Positions 58,640 to 64,000 of a stretch of 64,000 nt of DNA are shown here, piece after piece. The stretch comes from Diphasiastrum complanatum. Taxonomy: Eukaryota; Streptophyta; Lycopodiopsida; Lycopodiales; Lycopodiaceae. The translations under genes and the position numbers were made by a program. The notes below the pieces were generated by a model, which was given only the letters and a program-made list of their open reading frames with translations, did no database searches and had not been told where the DNA came from. The stretch covers positions 32,867,683-32,931,682 of the forward strand of contig CM055101.1 in the NCBI GenBank assembly GCA_029204225.1, written 5' to 3'. Positions within the stretch are counted from its first letter, which is position 1. The number at the start of each line of letters is the position of its first letter.

Positions 58640-59652
58640 TGTCGTAAAATTGTGTGTGGGCGTGAGTGACAGTAGAAGCTTGAGGATTCAACATGGCATG
58701 TAGGAACGGAAACGCAATAGTTAGCAGTAGAATTATTCAAGTAGAAGAATTCATACAGAATGTGCAAATGAACGACGCAGTAGCTGAGACAAAAATTGCA
58801 CTACGATAAATATCAACAGTGAGTACAATAGCTTGAAGTAATAACTTCAGCTTGCTGAGCATGATAACACTGGCTACAGAAAACTCTGATTGAAAGAGAG
58901 TTTTTATTAACTCAATTAGCTCAAAATTCAAAATTAATACTTACATGACTTGAATCAGTTAATATATAGATTTACAAGTGTCGAGGAACAAAATATCTTA
59001 CAAGCCTTTAATTCTATTTATGCCAGTCTTTGCATATGTACAAAGTTGGTAACCGCCTACTGCCTTTGGAATATTTGGTTGTCCAGCTGTTTTAGGGTTC
59101 CTGATAAGTTGGCAACATTGGTCAGCCAATGTAGCAAAACGCGAAAAACCCAAAGGTGCCCTTAGACTGAAGGTATGCAACTCCTGAAGGTGCCCTTACA
59201 CTAACCCTTAGATTCAAGGCAGCGAAGAAGACGAAAAAAGACGAAAAAGTTGAATAGTGCCTTATACTGAAGGCAGAGAAGAAGGCGAAGGTGCCTTCTA
59301 CTAAAGGCAGTGAAGAAGACGAAGGTGCCTTAGATTTGAAGACAACTAAAAAATGATTTCTAAGGCATTCTGGCCACTTGGCTAGTGTGTCGCATTTTTT
59401 GCTAGTGCGAAAAAGGCGAAGGAGGCGGAAAAAAACAAAGGTGCCTTAAGAATGGTTTCTAAGGCATTATGGCCACTTGGCCAGTGTGTCGCATTTTTCG
59501 CTAAGGAGCGAAAAGGGAGAAGGTGCCTAAAAAATTGTTTTAAGGAGAAAAATGTGAAGGTCCAAAAATATGAAGTCAGCTTTCGATTTTTCTGGATGCT
59601 CATTACTTGAACGATTTTTTTTTTGTTTAAGGCTGAGCATAAAAATCTAACA
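58640..59652 (-). repeat. 5' LTR of the nested copia element
   Basis: 1013 bp, collinear with the 3' LTR, with internal deletions in the gaaggtgcc repeat zone. It is directly adjacent to the PBS at 58628-58639. The final ~160 bp match the truncated LTR at 17782-17945. Confidence 0.9.
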
Positions 59653-60286
59653 ACCTCCTCATTGAGAACTTTGCTTATGACGAAATGGTACTTCAGTTCA
59701 ATGCGCTTTCTCCTGGAATGAAATATAGGGCTGGCTAATGAAGCAATGGCACTTTGATTATCACAAAATAATGTCATCGGAGCATATTGATTCAGACCGA
59801 TATTTGATGATTGTCCTTGACTTTGAGTCAGCTTCTGATTCGTTGCAGCCTTTTTGGAGCTTTTTTGCTTCTGTCGCTTAGAGCCTTTGTTGACATATAG
59901 AGCCTGAGAGGAAGAAGTAGACAAAGTGTCTTGACTTCTCCTATTATCTTCTTGCAGCAATATAGTAATAACTCTAGTAAGAGTTAAATCTGAGTGTGTC
60001 GATATGATCATCACCCAGTTCTTATATGTAGAGGGCAAGCTTGAAAGCAATGTGATAATTGCGTCTTGATAATCTATGATTGATCCGACAATGACCATCT
60101 GTTGCAAGAGATTCAATGTAAAGAGAATCACTAGTAGACGTCTTGAAAGTGAAGAATTTCCTTCATAGATGTAATTTAGGAGTTATGTCCCTCACATCAT
60201 ATAGTGAGTTCAGGATGTCTCAGACTTCTTTTGAAGTTTTAGCTTCAGTTATGTGTCCAATCTGTGTATCTGATATCAAGAAGCTG
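59653..60286 (-). pseudogene. Copia gag fused to RNase H (right half of the split host element)
   Basis: The minus strand reads gag blocks (TEAKTSKEV, LYDVRDITPKLHL, LPSTYKNWVMIISTHSDLTL, ILLQEDNRRSQD). Then, in the same frame after a Lys/Gln/Ser-rich linker, it passes directly into RNase H (MTLFCDNQSAIASLA, RKRIELKYHFVISKVLNEE). Protease, integrase and RT are all missing, so the host is an internally deleted element. It is cut in gag near 60286, where plus-strand copia RT begins. Confidence 0.82.
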
Positions 60287-60289
60287 TTC

Positions 60290-61849
60290 AGAGTCCAGAG
60301 GGAGAATTCTGGAAGCAGACAATGTCAGAAGAAATCGAATCAATGAGGCAAAACGAGGCATGGACACTAGAGCCACTTCCCGAAACTAAAAAGATCATTG
60401 ACTACAAGTGGGTATACAAAAGAAAAATCAAATCAAATGGCACTGTTAGATGCTACAAAACAAGGCTTGTCACAAAGGACTACACACAAAGGTACAGAGT
60501 CGATTATTTCGACACGTATTTGCCAATGGTCAAAATGACAAGCATTCAACTGCTCCCATATGCTACACAATACAATCTAGAAATTCACCAGATTGATGTA
60601 AAGACAGCCTTTCTCCACGGAGATCTAGAGGAAGAAATTTTCATGATGCAGCCTAAAGGATTTGAAGATCCCGACAATCGACAATATGTCTATCGATCAC
60701 AACGATGCATTTATGGTCTGAAGCAGGCATTACGAGCTTGGTACAAAAAGCTCGATAGTCTTCTGAAGTCTCTAGACTTCAATCCTACATAATCAGATTG
60801 CAATGTCTATATAAAAAAAGTAGGAAGAAATTATATAATTCTGACTATTTTTGTGGATGACTCCCTAATGATAGGAAACTCCTTGATGCTAATCAAGAAA
60901 ATGAAGAGTCAGATTTTCGAAAGTTATGAAAGCATAGATCTAGGAGAAGCAATAAAGTGCCTTGGGTTGGAGATCAAAAGAGATCAAATAAGAAGAGAAA
61001 TACATCTAATTCAGTTAGAGTACGTCCGAAAAGTGCTGAAGCTGTATTGAATAATGGACTGCAAAGAAAAAACTATAGCCATGATAGCTGGAGCTAGACT
61101 AACGAAGCAAGATTGTCCAAAAACAGAAGAGGAGAGACATAAGATGGAAGGTATACCCTATCAAAACCTGATCGGTAGTCTAATGTACCTCATAATTTGT
61201 ATCAGACATGATTTGGCTATCTCTGTCTATGCTTTAAGCCAATTCTCTACAAATTTTGACATGGCACATTGGCAAATGGTGAAACAAATCTTGCAATATC
61301 TGAAGGGTACCCAAATTATGGGATTGATCTACAAAGAAGACAAAGAAGGCAAAGGATTCGAGCTGCACCACTACAGTGATGCAAGTTGGGCAAGCTACAA
61401 AGACGACAACAAGTCCGTGATAGGAGGATGTTTGATAGCGTGCGGAGCAGTACTCAACTAGATATGCAAGAAGCAAACCTTGGTGGCTCAATCCTCATGC
61501 AAAGCTGAATATGTCGTAGCTTCAAAGATGACGAATGAGGTAGTATGGTTGCAGATGATGTTGGAGGCAATTGGCATACCACAAGGAGAACCATGCACGT
61601 TAATGATGGATTCTCAAAGTGCCATATATCTGTCCCAAGATCTTGTTTTCCATTCAAAGACAAAACATATACCTCTGAAGTACCATCATATTCGAGACTT
61701 GATCTTGAAGGGAGAGCTCAAGGTTCAGTACATAAAGTCTAAAGACATGATTGCAGATCTGCTCATGAAGCCGCTCGACAAACCACTCTTCGCAAGGCAA
61801 AGAAAGACAACTGGATTAAATTTACAAAGTTGCAAGGTTCAAGAGGGAG
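60290..61849 (+). pseudogene. Copia RT and RNase H of the outer element
   Basis: The plus strand encodes EFWKQTMSEEIESM, IDYKWVYKRKIKSNG, HQIDVKTAFLHGDLEEEIFM (first Asp), CIYGLKQALRAWYKKL, TIFVDDSLMIG (FVDD) and YLIICIRHDLAISVYALS. It continues with HYSDASWASYK, SSCKAEYVVAS, MDSQSAIYLSQ and KSKDMIADLLMKPL. Stops lie near 60792, 61050 and 61460, with no large deletion. It ends at a polypurine tract AAGAGGGAG (61841-61849). It completes the element whose gag-integrase lies at 43.6-45.9 kb. Confidence 0.9.
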
Positions 61850-63309
61850 TGTCAGAAATTGTGAACTCCTGCAACTTTGTCGCGAAGGTGACGAAGCGAA
61901 ACGAAGTGAAGGTCGAATGTCGAACATACCCCGAAGGTCGAACATACCTCGAAGACCAGAAAACACGAAATGAAACGAAACAAAGGGCAAATTTTAAGTG
62001 ACGAACAACAACTGCACAATAGCGAATAGATAATTCAAATGTGACTACATTGTCTCACTTTGGCCTTGTCGATGAAAACATCCTTCAATAGCAGCCTTTA
62101 GGAAGCCGAAAGTGGCCCTTTTGTCTTAGACACTTCCTTTAGATAATTCGATTAGACAATTGCTTAGCAATAGCATACAAGCTTAGACAGCTCCATAGAC
62201 CATGCCTAAGATAATTCATTAGGCAAGGTGTCACACGTACTCATTAGACAATATCTTAAATAGTGTTTTTGACTTGCATAACACGTCTTAAATAATCATA
62301 AGCCGAAATACAACTCAAGAGCATGTTGTACATTGCAAGAAGAGAAAAGGCATGTGGTTCAGCATGAAAAAGCCAAAAAATATATATAAACTAAATAACC
62401 ACAGTACGACATGTCCCCTTCCTCAATTGCGCAGCGACCTCGCAAGCAGGAAAATCATGAAACAACGCCAAAGCTTGAATAAAATCTTACTTGCCCTAGA
62501 CTTCAATAAAGTTTTGACCAAAATATCGGCACCAAAACAGCTTGAAATTTGTGAAACAGAAAAATTTGGCTTAAAGGTCGACTCTGTATCATTTAATTTC
62601 TTCTCAGCAGCACTTGAGTATTCTTGCTTCAAGTGTGGACAACTTACTCAAAATGTTGTCACCACAATACAATTCTGCAATATAGAAGTTATTTAAAATA
62701 GAAATATATTTATAGTTTTTCTACGATTGTTCTTATTTGTTTTTTTTCCTGTTATTAATTCAGGTTATGATTCATTCATCTCAATTTCTATGGTTTTCCG
62801 ACAAGTTTGTTTTTCATAGCCTTGGTCTGCCTTGCCTTTACCATGGTTTTTTTTTGGATAAGTTCAGAAAGATGATCTGATGGAACCTTTGCCACAACCA
62901 ATCCAAACATGTGACAAAATTAGATTTGTTGCAGCAAAGCTTTCATCAGTTCATCTTCTGAACATATCCAAATATGCCAAGACAAGGACAATATAGACCA
63001 AGGCAATGGAGACCAAAAATACAACCGATATATACGAGACATCAACAAGGGCAAGCGTCGATTGTAGTGGTCACTGGAGTTCAAGTGACTGAAGATCTCC
63101 CCAATGGAGATAGTGCATCTCCTGCAGGAGACAATGAATCTTGTTATCGAAAACTCATATTATCCAGTTGCAATTACATTGTGTTTTGCACCATGGAAAT
63201 GGAGATCATAGAAATGAAAGAGCCTAATAGAAAAAGTGGTTCATATTTTTCAAAAAACGATGTATACAAAAAATTGTATTACATAATACAAAATTCCATA
63301 GTTCATAAT
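61850..63309 (+). repeat. 3' LTR of the outer copia element and flanking DNA
   Basis: TGTCAGAAATTGTGAAC begins directly after the polypurine tract. The first ~150 bp are rich in cgaagGTCGAA and cgaaacgaa motifs. The right end is not defined. Beyond ~62.3 kb there is no recognisable LTR or gene until the exon ending at 63310. Confidence 0.55.
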
Positions 63310-63801
63310 CTATGGATCTTCAATTTCGATGGATGTTCCAATGTCTTTGCATTTTATATGCTCTTCCTGCCTTACTCTTACCTGCACAAGAGAAATTGTT
63401 TTAGTTAATATATTTTATGAAACTCATTTACTTAGAAATAGAAAAAAAGAAATATTTTTATATGGCATAACGTACCTTTACACCATTCAATCGAAATTGA
63501 TAGTATTGAGGTAGATCGAATTGCAACATGTCTAGCTCTGATCGAATGTGATTGAGACACCAATCTTCCTCGACCTCAACCATTGCAAGAATGTTGTCAT
63601 TTCTTTTCACTGTTATCTGAAGTTGCTCTTGAGGGTTTATACCAAAATCTTGATCAAGTGGCTTCCAAACATTTTTGCATTTAATCCATCTTCTATAATA
63701 CAGCAGCAAAGTGAGCATTTGTTTTTTGATGTGATATCTAAATGTCATGGATGAGTAACATACTCTGCACTCAACTTGCTAATTTTGTTTTGTATCCCAA
63801 C
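63310..63801 (-). CDS. 3' end of an unrecognised spliced gene with beta-grasp-like C-terminus (partial)
   Basis: Three minus-strand exons: 63764-63801 (acceptor cttgacag, donor gtatgt), 63476-63692 (acceptor attatag, donor gtacgt) and 63310-63381 (acceptor tgtgcag, TAG at 63310-63312). Phases agree, giving 109 residues (108 whole codons plus one split codon). Introns are short (71 and 94 bp). The order LQITVKRND, ILAMVEVEEDW, a helix LNHIRSELDML, then FRLNGVKV and IKCKDIGTSIEIED looks like a ubiquitin-type beta-grasp (strand-strand-helix-strands). I do not recognise the family. The gene extends beyond the right edge or has exons in 63802-64000 that I could not place. Base usage and splice signals look like a live host gene. 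Confidence 0.6.
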
Positions 63802-64000
63802 CTGTCAAGAATCAGATATGCAACGTCAAGCATTCACCATAAGCAATCACCAAGTAGGGAGGCGGAAGAAGAACACGCAATATCACTCAATCACACTAAC
63901 TTCATACTGAATATAAAATGTACATATAAACCCTGACCTGATAGAGAGAGAGAAAACTTAGGAGTAGACTACTAGACTAGCCTACGCCTAGTTACAATTG
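63802..64000. other. Right-edge sequence, probably intron of the partial gene
   Basis: It ends (on the minus strand) with a pyrimidine-rich stretch and acceptor cttgacag before the exon at 63801. A second acceptor-like ctctctatcag lies near 63940. No exon could be assigned. Confidence 0.4.

Larger units (their letters stand above)
53457..59652 (-). mobile_element. Full-length nested Ty1/copia element, 6.2 kb, inactive
   Basis: LTRs lie at 53457-54542 (3') and 58640-59652 (5'), with ends TGTTAGATTT…TTACGACA. The PBS is at 58628-58639 and a polypurine tract AAGGGGGAG at 54543-54551. The host sequence is duplicated at the ends (acctt at 53452-53456, acctc at 59653-59657). On the minus strand the interior runs gag, protease, integrase, RT and RNase H, the copia order, with stops and frameshifts in most domains. 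The LTRs differ by substitutions and several indels (1086 against 1013 bp), so insertion was not recent. Confidence 0.92.

Noticed and set aside
62974-63408. Plus-strand 144-codon frame near the right edge
   Set aside because: It runs antisense across the terminal exon of the right-edge gene (63310-63381), has no recognised motif, and the spliced minus-strand model is better supported.

Overview
The window is nuclear DNA from a land plant with a large, repeat-rich genome. The evidence is a spliced plant-type bromodomain gene with kilobase introns, a plant carboxylesterase exon, plant initiator-Met-tRNA primer binding sites (TGGTATCAGAGC), and dense, nested, decayed Ty1/copia and Ty3/gypsy elements with LINE and SINE debris. 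I cannot name the species. The LINE family and intron structure would suit a fern or another non-angiosperm, but this is a weak inference.

Layout. Positions 1-1.4 kb hold what looks like the 3' end of an unrecognised minus-strand gene (three phase-consistent exons); a diverged copy of its 3'-flanking sequence lies near 3.2-3.5 kb. Positions 6.5-7.7 kb hold a plus-strand LINE relic. Positions 7.79-8.54 kb hold exon 1 of a CXE11/16-type carboxylesterase (minus strand) whose catalytic second exon I could not find. Positions 12.5-18.4 kb are a mosaic: a plus-strand gypsy element (LTR, PBS, gag, protease, start of RT) broken by an LTR related to the one at 49.6 kb, by a minus-strand LINE fragment, and by fragments of two copia families.

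Positions 19.4-30.3 kb hold the main intact gene: a nine-exon minus-strand bromodomain protein of 931 codons whose intron phases all agree. It resembles the plant BRD1/BRD2/BRD13 group, which are SWI/SNF (BAS) subunits. Intron 1 carries an 85-bp tRNA-derived SINE with a perfect 15-bp target duplication. The presumed promoter (30.5-31.0 kb) has three CACGTG boxes. Positions 31-36 kb hold fold-back elements, a GC-rich 501-bp TIR element and microsatellites.

Positions 36.3-42.1 kb hold a gypsy relic split by a complete non-autonomous LTR element (36,693-41,165) whose interior carries ~120-bp tandem repeats. Positions 42-62 kb are a nest of copia elements. An outer plus-strand element (gag at 43.6 kb to integrase at 45.9 kb, then RT/RNase H at 60.3-61.85 kb) is interrupted by ~14 kb of minus-strand copia sequence. 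That insert itself contains a 6.2-kb element (53,457-59,652) sitting inside the RNase H region of another. A large LTR in this cluster (49,610-53,314) encloses a decayed coiled-coil reading frame that matches no family I know; it is the best candidate here for something undescribed. Positions 63.3-63.8 kb hold the last three exons of a minus-strand gene with a predicted beta-grasp-like C-terminus, continuing beyond the window.
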